From the NCBI GenBank assembly GCA_029255685.2, contig CM055319.2:15222247-15286246 (forward strand): 64,000 nucleotides of DNA. Reading direction: 5' to 3'. Within the stretch, counting starts at the first letter, position 1; each line of letters opens with the position of its first letter. Under the pieces are notes generated by a model, which saw nothing but the letters and a program-made list of their open reading frames with translations, had not been told where the DNA came from and made no database searches. The position numbers and the translations under genes were made by a program. Of the stretch, positions 55,790 through 64,000 are shown one piece after another. The stretch comes from Silene conica. Its lineage: Eukaryota; Streptophyta; Magnoliopsida; Caryophyllales; Caryophyllaceae.

Positions 55790-57100
55790 ATGGCGGTTAT
55801 GCTATTTAGCAGTACTCAGGCGCAAAAAGATGCAGGACCTGCATCGTCGTCAACAAACAAGAAAAATAATAATAATAAGAATCATAATAATAGTAATAGT
55901 AAGGGTAAAACAACAAAAACTCCACAAACTAGTAATATTCATAATAATCAAAAATCAAACAGCAATATTGTTGCTACTGAGAATGAAACTGGTTTCACTA
56001 AGGGACTACCACAAACAGTAGATGCTCATCGTACTCGAAGTATGGCTGACATTGTAGGTATTCCAGGACTAAAGCTTACGGAAGAGAGTGTGGAGGAAGA
56101 CTTGAATGACTGGATGATGAGGAAAGGTGGAAGGGATATTCCCCTAATGGAAACAATTCTGGAAGAAGAGCTTAATCTGATCCAGTTCTCTGCAGAGGAC
56201 ATCCAGGAGGAGGTAGATTTATGGTCTAATTATGTTTATTGTTACATTTTGGGGGCTAATCCTCCTTGGGGTGTGATAGAGGAGTTTGTATATCATATCT
56301 GGAAAGATTTTACTGTAGATCGTGTTTCGTTTTTGAATAATGGGATATTTGTTGTCCGATTTCATAAGTTGGAACATAAAGAAGAAATGTTGCAGATTGG
56401 GCATTTCATGTTTGAAAACAAAACTATGATTGTTAAATCGTGGGATGGGACTACTAAGTTGGTTAAGGGGAAGGATACTCTGGTTCCAGTTTGGATTAAG
56501 CTGACAGGGATACCTATCAAATTTTGGGGATGTTTGCCAAAAATTGCAGGGATTATTGGAAAATATGTAAAAATGGATGATATCACTAATGATAGAATTC
56601 GACTGTCTTATGCAAGGGTGATGACAGAAGTTGAAATGGATCAGAAATTGACTAATAGTGTTAAATTTCTGGATGAAAATGGGAGAGTAGTGGTGGTAGC
56701 GGTTGACTATGAATGGAGACCAGTTACTTGTGAGAAATGTAGAAGGATGAGGCATGATCAGAGTAACTTTAGGAGAGGAAGGAAACGAGAAGGTGGTAAG
56801 GTGGCTGCTAAGCCTCAACAGGTCTGGAAACCCAAACCAGTAGAGCCATCTACTGTTCCAGCTGTTGAAGCAAACCCCATTTTTACCCCTGAGGTTTTCC
56901 CACCACTTGTTACAAATACTCATGATACACCAGCAAAACAAATTATGAGAATGAACAAGCAAAATGACATGGCAGGATTTAAAGCTTCAGGCAGTAGAGG
57001 AGCTTATAGTTTTCTGGATGCACTGAATAGTCTGAATACTCCTGTGGGGGTGGTAGTTCAGAGTGGGAAAGATCTTCCTCCACCAATGTCTAATGCATAG
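55790..57100 (+). CDS. LINE-1 ORF1 protein, 436 residues
   Basis: ATG at 55790 opens an uninterrupted frame of 436 codons ending in TAG. The first 70 residues are Asn/Lys/Thr rich and disordered. The middle (residues about 115-230) has the DUF4283-type fold, with YCYILGANPPWGVIEEFVYH, NGIFVVRFHKLEHKEEML and LVPVWIKLTGIPIKFWG. Residues about 270-325 include DYEWRPVTCEKCRRMRHDQS, where a CCHC knuckle is expected; only CEKC and H remain and the last Cys is Phe or missing. The protein would bind LINE RNA. It is followed by ORF2 within about 20 bp. Confidence 0.82.
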   Translation: MAVMLFSSTQAQKDAGPASSSTNKKNNNNKNHNNSNSKGKTTKTPQTSNIHNNQKSNSNIVATENETGFTKGLPQTVDAHRTRSMADIVGIPGLKLTEESVEEDLNDWMMRKGGRDIPLMETILEEELNLIQFSAEDIQEEVDLWSNYVYCYILGANPPWGVIEEFVYHIWKDFTVDRVSFLNNGIFVVRFHKLEHKEEMLQIGHFMFENKTMIVKSWDGTTKLVKGKDTLVPVWIKLTGIPIKFWGCLPKIAGIIGKYVKMDDITNDRIRLSYARVMTEVEMDQKLTNSVKFLDENGRVVVVAVDYEWRPVTCEKCRRMRHDQSNFRRGRKREGGKVAAKPQQVWKPKPVEPSTVPAVEANPIFTPEVFPPLVTNTHDTPAKQIMRMNKQNDMAGFKASGSRGAYSFLDALNSLNTPVGVVVQSGKDLPPPMSNA

Positions 57101-57880
57101 TATTGCTTTTGGAATGTAAGGGGGTTGAATGATGTTAATAAGCAAAAAGTAGTTAAATGGTTTATGAGTTCTAATAATGTAGGTTTGTTTGGTCTTTTGG
57201 AAACGAAAATAAACCTAATAATATGTTACATAGGAGGTCTACCTTATGTGATGGTTGGAGTATCACTACTAATAGTAGTTGGTATAGTGGAGGGAGAATT
57301 TGGCTTATGTGGAAGCCTAATAGATATGATATACAGATTCTGAAAATATGGTGCACAATTCATTTATGTGAGGGTGAAATCTAGGATGGATGATAAGAGT
57401 TTTCTTCTAACTATGATATATGCTTTCAATGATATGTATGAGAGGATAGAATTATGGGAGTTCTTGAAAGGGGAAGCTTTACATTGCTGTGAACCATGGC
57501 TTTGGATTGGTGATTTTAATAATGTTTTAAGCCCTATGGAGAGGATGAGAGGCAGTACAACTGAAATTGAAGTTGATCATTTCCAGGATTGTGTGTCCCT
57601 GTGTAGTATGGACGATTTGGCAGCAACTGGTGCCCTCTTTACCTGGTCAAACAAACATGATGAGCAGACTAGAGTGTATAGTAGATTGGATAGAGCCATG
57701 GGGAATAATGAATGGATGGAAGTGTATGGGGATTATGTAGCAAATTTTCATGCAGAAGGCTTATTTGATCATTGCCCTTGTACTATAATGGATATAAGAA
57801 ATGATATGAAGGGTAGAAGGAGTTTCAAATACTTCAACATGTGGGGAAATCTGATATGTTTCATGGACGTGTGAATGCAG
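57101..57880 (+). pseudogene. LINE-1 ORF2, endonuclease part
   Basis: The endonuclease starts with FWNVRGLNDVNKQKVVKWF near 57110 and GLLETKI near 57195. A frameshift near 57210-57220 moves the homology for about 140 bp, and from 57368 the frame again shows WLWIGDFNNVLSP (near 57500), ALFTWSNKHDEQTRVYSRLD (near 57635) and FDHCPCTI (near 57765), all typical APE-type blocks. A second frameshift near 57845 joins it to the next frame. Confidence 0.82.
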
Positions 57881-58437
57881 TATGGCAAAGAAGAGTTGAA
57901 GGTACAAAAATGTACAGAATTGTGAAAAAACTTAAGTGGCTGAAACCTGTGCTGAAAGAGTTGAATCAGACTTGTTATTCAGACATAGAGAATCTCTTCA
58001 ATTTAACAAGTGCTTTGTTAGAGAAGTTGCAAAAGAATATTGTGGATAATCCTGGTCAAATGGAGATTGTTCATCAAGAGCATCTGGTTGCTCAAGAGTT
58101 GAAGGGGTTACTGGATGCTAGAGATAGCTATTTATTTCAGAAGGCTAAGATACAATGGTCACTGGAGGGTGATCTCAATACTGCTTACTTTGATAACACT
58201 ATTAAGAAGAGGATGATGCAGAATAAAGTGATGAGTATAGAAGATCAGAATGTGAGACAATGTACTGATGGTGAACAAATACAGGAAGTTTTTTTGGAGT
58301 ATTACAAGTCCCTTCTGGGCAACAGTACTATTACTGATAGAGTCATTGTTGGGATTGTTAGAAGGGGGATTTGCTGTAATGAGGAGCATTGGGAAGTGTT
58401 GAATAAAACTGTATCTGCAGCAGAGATAAAAGAATGA
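57841..58437 (+). pseudogene. LINE-1 ORF2, linker between endonuclease and RT
   Basis: This frame carries the usual linker (WSLEGDLNTAYFDNTIKKR near 58158, then EVFLEYYKSLLG). It ends at TGA at 58435-58437, in the same frame as the RT that follows, so one nonsense codon separates them. Confidence 0.8.
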
Positions 58438-60447
58438 TTGTTTAGTATCCCAAAGGACAAATCTCCTGGTCCTGATGGCTATGGGAGCCAATTTTTCAGA
58501 GATGCATGGGAGATAGTAGGTGGAGATGTAGTAGAAGCCATTCAAAACTTCTTTGATACTGGTCAGTTATTGACTCAGTTGAATGCCACAGTTCGAACCT
58601 TAATACCAAAAATGGATAGACCTCAAAGTGTTAAGCATTTTAGGCCCATTGCCTGTTGTAATGTTATCTATAAGGTTATTTCAAAAATTTTGTGCAACAG
58701 GTTGGCTCTTGTCTTACCAGCTATTGTGAGCAGGAACCAAGGGGCTTTTATTAAAGGCAGGAGCATTTTGGAGAATGTCCTGATTTGTCAGGACCTAGTG
58801 AGGTTGTATAATAGAGGAGGGACTTCACCAAGGTGTATGTTTAAGTTGGACCTTCAGAAGGCTTATGATACAGTTGAGTGGAATTTCTTGGATCAAATGT
58901 TAAGTGCGTTGAATTTCCCAGATAAATTTAGGCAGTATATAATGAAGTGTGTAACTAGCACATCCTACTCCTTGAATATGAATGAGGTCATGTTTGGGTT
59001 TTTCAAAGGTAAAAGGGGATTGAGGCAGGGGGATCCCATATCTCCTCTTCTGTTCACTTTGTGCATGAAATACCTGACCAGAATTCTGGATTATGCTACT
59101 CAGAAATGGTATTTTAGATACCACCCATGGTGTAAAGAGCTCAAGCTAAACCATGTACTCTTTGCAGATGATTTATTGCTTTTTTGTAAAGGGGATATCA
59201 AGTCCATTATGCTTTTACTTAAAGCATTTGCTACATTTTCCGCCACTTCTGGGCTTAAAGTGAATGCTGCTAAGTTTGAGGTTGTGTTTAGAGGGATGAA
59301 AGAGCAGGACAGAAGAGATATTTTACAAGTATCTGAGTTTAAGGAAGGTGACCTCGCTTTTACATATCTAGGTTTGCCCATTCAAGCAGGGAGGTTGCAG
59401 AAAAAGGATTGTAACATTTTAGTGGAAAAAGTTGTGCAAAGGATTCGTAGCATTGGAGCAAGAAAGCTGAGCTATGCAGGGAGGCTGGTCTTTGTTAACA
59501 CAGTCCTGAATACAATGCATAACTACTGGGGGTCTATTTTCATACTGCCAAAGGGGGTGATTAAACGAATAGAGGCAATTTGCAGGAATTACTTCTGGGA
59601 AGGAAATGCAGAATACAATAGAGCACCATTGATAGCATGGGATAAAGTGTGTACTGCAAAGATTGAAGGTGGACTGGGTGTGAAGAAAGCCGAAGACTGG
59701 AATGTTGTTGTAGTGGGTAAATTGGCAAACTGGATTTACACCAAGGCTGACAGACTTTGGGTGCAATGGGTGGATCATATTTACATAAAAGGGCAACAAT
59801 GGAGCACTTATCAACCTCCTTCTGATTCTAACTGGAATTGGAGGAATATTTGTAAGGCAAGAGATAGATTAGCTGCTGGTTTTGACAGGGATGTATGGAC
59901 CTTTAGTAGTAAAGGATACACTGTCAAGTCAGGCTATGAATTGCTGCAGGGTAGGCACCCCCCTGTGCAGTGGTTTCATAGTGTTTGGGACTCTTGGATT
60001 CTTCCAAAACACTCGCAGATTGGATGGTTAGTGAGTAATGAAGCTTTGAACACCAGAGAGAAGTTGCACAAGATTCGTGTGTGTGATAGTGATCAATGCA
60101 TTATCTGTGAAAATGGCAGGGAAACTCATGGTCATTTATTTGAAGACTGTGAGTATATGAGGAAACTTTGGGGATTGATGCTGGAGTGGCTAGGAGGAGC
60201 ACTGCAGTCTGCTACTGATATCCAGAGGAGAGTATATAGGATGTGTAAGGCAGCAAGCATTTATGAAGTTTGGATGGCAAGAAACAAATGTCGTATTGAG
60301 AATCAGTTGATGAGGCCGGAGTGTTTTGTGAAAGGGCTACAAATGCAGATTAGAGGACAAGTGCAAATGATAGAAAAAAAAAGCAGTGACCAACCAGGAC
60401 AAAATTTGGCTAATGAAGTTAGACATTATAGTCTGAATATGATGTAA
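58438..60447 (+). CDS. LINE-1 ORF2, reverse transcriptase and zinc-binding C-terminus
   Basis: A 669-residue open stretch begins directly after a TGA. RT motifs in order are FSIPKDKSPGPDGYG, LIPKMDRPQSVKHFRPIACC, NQGAFIKGRSILENVLI, LDLQKAYDTVEW, RQGDPISPLLFTLCMKYL and the catalytic FADDLLLFCKGD (near 59158). The thumb and connection follow (YLGLPIQAGRL, RKLSYAGRL), then a zinc-binding region with CIICENGRETHGHLFEDC near 60100. Only the stop before it and the frameshifts upstream prevent a full ORF2. There is no natural ATG at the start. Confidence 0.9.
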   Translation: MFSIPKDKSPGPDGYGSQFFRDAWEIVGGDVVEAIQNFFDTGQLLTQLNATVRTLIPKMDRPQSVKHFRPIACCNVIYKVISKILCNRLALVLPAIVSRNQGAFIKGRSILENVLICQDLVRLYNRGGTSPRCMFKLDLQKAYDTVEWNFLDQMLSALNFPDKFRQYIMKCVTSTSYSLNMNEVMFGFFKGKRGLRQGDPISPLLFTLCMKYLTRILDYATQKWYFRYHPWCKELKLNHVLFADDLLLFCKGDIKSIMLLLKAFATFSATSGLKVNAAKFEVVFRGMKEQDRRDILQVSEFKEGDLAFTYLGLPIQAGRLQKKDCNILVEKVVQRIRSIGARKLSYAGRLVFVNTVLNTMHNYWGSIFILPKGVIKRIEAICRNYFWEGNAEYNRAPLIAWDKVCTAKIEGGLGVKKAEDWNVVVVGKLANWIYTKADRLWVQWVDHIYIKGQQWSTYQPPSDSNWNWRNICKARDRLAAGFDRDVWTFSSKGYTVKSGYELLQGRHPPVQWFHSVWDSWILPKHSQIGWLVSNEALNTREKLHKIRVCDSDQCIICENGRETHGHLFEDCEYMRKLWGLMLEWLGGALQSATDIQRRVYRMCKAASIYEVWMARNKCRIENQLMRPECFVKGLQMQIRGQVQMIEKKSSDQPGQNLANEVRHYSLNMM

Positions 60448-60544
60448 TGTGTTTAGATTTGTTGCTCATGGACTGAATGATGTAAAATCTTTTATGGAGT
60501 TAAAATGATAAGCTTACATGTTACCAAAAAAAAACTCTGGTAAA

Positions 60545-61430
60545 CTAGGATACCCTATCTAACGGTGGTGTGAGTGGTCTGAGGGGTGATGAAATGGATG
60601 GTCGGCCTAGCATTGCCGCCACCGTCATCATCAAAGTCACGTCAGGATCTCCCGGGTTACAGTTTTGAGTACAAAAGCCATGTTGACTTAAGAACTCTTC
60701 AATAGCCTTAAGTCTTTGAGAATGCTCGACTTCTTGTTGCTTTAGCCGAGCATTCTCTTCAAGCACTCTACCGACAATACCTGAGGTGTATGTAGTGTTC
60801 CCAACACTTGAATGACGGCGATGTTCCCAAAGAACTGGTGTTGCGTTTCCCGCACCAAATATCAGCCCTTTCTTGTTGTAGCTTCTATGTTTTTCAAAGT
60901 AGATCTCATTGTCGTTGATTCGCTCCAGCCCTTGACTCGACAATTGATTTTTCCTTGATAAAATCTTGTTCTACAAAAAAAAAAAAAAAGTTTGATTAGT
61001 GTCAATTACATTAATTAATTAATAAATCAATTTACTATATATAAATAAAGAAGAGTTTGTGGTAACATACAAAGAATTATTCTGATTTTCTTGACACCCA
61101 TCCCTTTTTGATATGTTTCTTGGCCTTCTCAAGTAAAACCAAAGCGGGTGGCTCTTTATTGTCATCTTGTCCAGCCTCTAATTTAAATGATAGATATTTT
61201 TTAAAACAAACTCAAACATTTATTAAAAAACATACTCAAATCGAGAAAAAAACTAAGAAAAAGTTGAGTAAAAAACTATTAAATTACCAATTCGTCCATA
61301 TCTTGGAGAGTGTTTCTACGACCCATTATGTGAGTACCCAAGGCCTTCCCTTTCGCGGTACTTCCGGACATCCGATTAGCAGTATTCGTTTCGGATGTTT
61401 CCTTGAACTTTGGATAAGAAGGGGAAGGAG
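60545..61430 (-). pseudogene. Transposase_24-like gene in CACTA-3
   Basis: On the - strand the exon near 61390-61290 encodes a SETNTANRMSGSTAKGKALG-like Transposase_24 signature. The exon at 60943-60545 reads RINDNEIYFEKHRSYNKKGL, GNTTYTSGIVGRVLEENARL and a coiled coil, then changes frame near 60640 compared with the CACTA-1 copy. As in CACTA-2, the intron of CACTA-1 is absent here. Confidence 0.72.
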
Positions 61431-61984
61431 GAAGGAGAAGGAGAAGAAGACGAAGGAGGAAGGGTGGAGGTGCCGGTGGTGGTGGTGAGGTGGGGTGGTT
61501 GGTGGTGACGACGGAGGAGCAAAAAATCGATTTGGAAAATTTTAATTTAGGTTGTAATTGATTTGTGGAAAAATGAACCCCGCGGGGTTGTATAAAAAAT
61601 ACTTGCGACGGAAATTTCGTCGCAGACCTTGACCAAAGTCAAAGTCAGTCAAGGTTTGCGACGGAATTTCCGTCGCATATATTGACCCTTGCAACGAAAA
61701 TTCCGTCGCAAACCTTGACTGACTTTGATCATTGACCAAAATCTGGTCAAGGATGGTCAAGGATTTGCTATGGAATTTCCGACGCAAGGGTCAATATTTG
61801 CGACGGAAATTCCGTTGCAAACCTTCCCGCCATTTGACTTCTATTTCGCGGGGTGAGAAATTTAGGTTCCGTCGCAAAATTAAAATCCGTCGCAAAATCC
61901 GTCGCTAGAACAAATTTGCGACGGGATAATCCTCCGTCGCAAGAAATCCGTTGTAAACGCACTGTTTTCTTGTAGTGGAGTCAG

Positions 61985-62330
61985 TACTACAAAAATCATC
62001 ATAAACATCAGACATTTTCGTCAATACGCATCAGATTACAACTGATGCATAGTTGACACATTTATATTCTTTTATGCATATACATCAGTTTTAAATCCGA
62101 TGTCTATTTTCGAAATAGACATCAGTTGTATTTTATCTGATGTCTATTCAAAAGATATGCATCAGTGTTCTTCTAAAAACTGATGTTTATTGCCTATATT
62201 AGACATCAATTGTATTTTATCTGATGTCTATTCGTGAGATATGCATCAGCGTTCTATTAAAGACTGATGTCTATTGCCTTTGTTATACATCGGGTTTTTG
62301 AAAAATCGGATGCATATTGTTTATTTTTAT
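61985..62330. mobile_element. Left end of a possible fourth CACTA-like element
   Basis: Only seven bases after CACTA-3, the sequence TACTACAAAAATCATC resembles a CACTA terminus with its first base changed. It is followed by repeated ACATCAGTTTTAAATC-, CTGATGTCTATT- and GATATGCATCAG-type units in both orientations to about 62330, typical of subterminal repeats. The right end was not found within the window. Confidence 0.5.
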
Positions 62331-64000
62331 TTATTAAAACAAGAAGTTTAATAGGCTGGTTTAATCAACCAATTCAATTACACAAAAATCACAAGCATTC
62401 AAAATCATTAGTCACCAAATATATCCATGCACAATACATTACGTACGAAAAAACCACTAGCACCCAATATCAAAAGCCACCAAATATAAGTTACAAAATA
62501 TGGTGTATATATACATAATATAAGCACACACATCATCCGACAAACTAATACATTCCGCCCACAAGTGCCGAACCTCGTCGAATTCGTCTTCTGAATATGA
62601 TGTTGTATCTCAAAAAAGCTGCAAGTTAAGAAAATTGCTTTATTCAAAAACTGACACAAAATAGCAAAAACAAAAGGTATATAGTTTACACTAATGTGAT
62701 CACCACTGCATAACCTTCATGGCAGAAGACCAGATCAGAATGCACTTCAAAGCACCTCAAACAGACTTCTACTTCAATCTAACTCCTAGCCAGCAATGTT
62801 ATTGCAATTACACAATCAAAAAATACTGCACTACTACCACTGATGACAATATGAAAATAAAACAAGCAACTACAAACCAGAGCACCTACAAATCATACTC
62901 ATCAAGCCAGCATACCACAACCAGCTACTGCCGCTGCAACTACAGTACTACTCAACACATACATGCACAACAAGCATACTACACTACTACACTGGCACCA
63001 GAACAGCACCTCTGCATTCTGTAGAATCTCAGACATTAAGACCAGGAAACTGAATAACTACCTCTTGAACCATTCCAGTAACCTCCAGAAAATCCCGTGT
63101 CCTCTGGACTGACAGAACTTACATCAAACTTCACATTTCCAGCCATTTAATAAACCCGAATACTAAATCATGTCCAACAAAATTTCACCTCGGATTCACT
63201 AACTACATCGGCAACCAATCCATAACAGTTTAACCATCAGACAACACTTAGAAACACAGATTGACATAAAACAAAGAAGAAGATTTATGCTCACCAACCT
63301 TTTTGCTCCTTCAAACTTGAATTTTCAGGCAGACTTCTAAGCAATAACAAGACATCGTCTCTAATCAATAGCTTTAAGTGCATTGACAACATTGGCTTCC
63401 GCTGCTTTTTAGGTAATACCGAAGTGAAATTCTTCACCTTAAACATGAGAAAATGAAAAAGTGACCGTGACTTTCTAGGAAAACAAACAGAACATTATCA
63501 TAAACAAACTTAAAAACAATATTAGAAACTTTCTCGAATCCTTAGTAGCTACTCTCACTTAAACTTAAATATATTACATCTAATTAAGGGACACATAACA
63601 ACAGAAAACATCTAACAAGCTCTCAAATTTCACTCAAATTATATCTAAATGAAATACAACAATTATTAAGTTAAAACCAGTCTTACAACTTTTATGAGCT
63701 TTACCAGTTCTGATGTTTTCCTAGTTAGGAGGGATTCCTCCATTTTATTTATCAGATCTGGAGTGTACTTAATATCTGGCACACAAAGAACATCCATAAT
63801 TCAAAACCTCATATACAAAACAGTTGGAGATTGAACTTGAAGGGAACCAAGCTGCAAAAAGGGCTGATCAATGGTGTTATTGATGCTATTATCTATAACA
63901 TCTGGCATCAAACGTAACAAAAGTCGAGTAGAAGGATCAATAGTGACGCCTTATTTAGTTGGTCAGTCTATGATAATATATGAGTTATCTATGTATTACA
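62331..64000. other. Unassigned region at the window end
   Basis: AT-rich, without a recognised gene. The frame at 62719-63024 on the + strand is Thr/Tyr/Gln rich and has no known domain. On the - strand 63960-63700 can be read for some distance (including LLLRLMPDVIDNSINNTIDQ), which may be an exon or transposon interior, but I cannot identify it. Confidence 0.4.

Larger units (their letters stand above)
55742..60531 (+). mobile_element. LINE-1: full-length plant L1-type LINE, 17-bp TSD
   Basis: A 4.8-kb LINE flanked by a 17-bp target duplication with one mismatch (55725-55741 AAACTCCGGTAAACTAG and 60532-60548 AAACTCTGGTAAACTAG). It has ORF1 (55790-57100), endonuclease, RT and a zinc-binding C-terminal region, and ends in a short A run. 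It appears complete at the 5' end and fairly young, with few breaks. It has no RNase H tail, unlike LINE-2. Confidence 0.93.
55195..61977 (-). mobile_element. CACTA-3: CACTA element carrying LINE-1, TSD GAG
   Basis: The left end CACTAAAAAACAATAG and right end GTTTTCTTGTAGTG are family termini, with the 3-bp duplication GAG at 55192-55194 and 61978-61980. TTTGCGACGG subterminal repeats occur at 55215-55500 and 61600-61960. The region 55540-55720 matches 28540-28700 of CACTA-1. LINE-1 (55742-60531) is inserted inside; without it and its duplication the element would be about 2 kb. The only coding remnant of its own is a Transposase_24-like gene on the - strand. Confidence 0.9.

Noticed and set aside
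56219..56962. 247-codon - strand frame inside LINE-1
   Set aside because: It lies opposite the intact LINE-1 ORF1 and has no recognisable domain.
62719..63024. 101-codon frame rich in Thr, Tyr and Gln
   Set aside because: Low-complexity ACTAC-like DNA, no domain and no gene context.

Overview
This window is nuclear DNA from a flowering plant, most likely a eudicot. The evidence is spliced cysteine-rich receptor-like kinase (CRK) genes with GT-AG introns, Sirevirus-type Copia and Ty3/Gypsy LTR retrotransposons, plant LINEs, CACTA elements rich in TTGCGACGG repeats, Stowaway-like and other MITEs, and a Helitron. I cannot name the species. No rRNA, tRNA or bacterial-type features were seen.

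Host genes. Two CRK genes lie in tandem on the + strand. CRK-A is cut by the window start; its last three exons (384-621, 753-903, 1065-1397) are present. CRK-B (24814-46696) appears complete, with seven exons, matching splice phases and about 650 predicted residues. It has a signal peptide, two DUF26 domains, a membrane segment and an intact Ser/Thr kinase. Its first intron is 14.2 kb and its third 5.1 kb, both filled with transposons. These are the only host genes I can support.

1.7-24.4 kb: one nested transposon block separates the two CRKs. An old Copia element on the - strand (Copia-A) was split by a Ty3/Gypsy element (2357-7612, duplication TTTTG) and by a 14.6 kb Sirevirus-like Copia element (Copia-B, 9797-24393, duplication GTTAA). 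Copia-B was itself hit by two solo LTRs of one family (11927-13797, duplication ATGAG; 18716-20452, duplication CTCAT). The Gypsy element keeps a nearly intact pol but has no gag, and its pol frame runs through the polypurine tract into the 3' LTR. Copia-B keeps a third, envelope-position ORF with one stop.

25.6-45.3 kb: the CRK-B introns hold two Stowaway-like MITEs, an antisense Sirevirus-type LTR remnant split by CACTA-1, a decayed LINE with an RNase H tail (LINE-2), a 64-bp-TIR MITE, a retrotransposon primer-site remnant, and a 4.3 kb Helitron with its own internal repeats.

46.7-64 kb: downstream lie another Stowaway-like MITE, a truncated CACTA-2 carrying a hAT-type MITE, a 2.9 kb solo LTR (duplication GATAT), CACTA-3 carrying LINE-1 (17-bp duplication), and the start of a possible fourth CACTA-like element. 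The most unusual structure is inside the 2.9 kb solo LTR: about ten tandem units (52896-53408), each with a conserved core flanked by short inverted arms. The arm sequences differ between units, yet the two arms of each unit match each other, and nearly all mismatches become G-U pairs on the - strand, which is the LTR sense strand.
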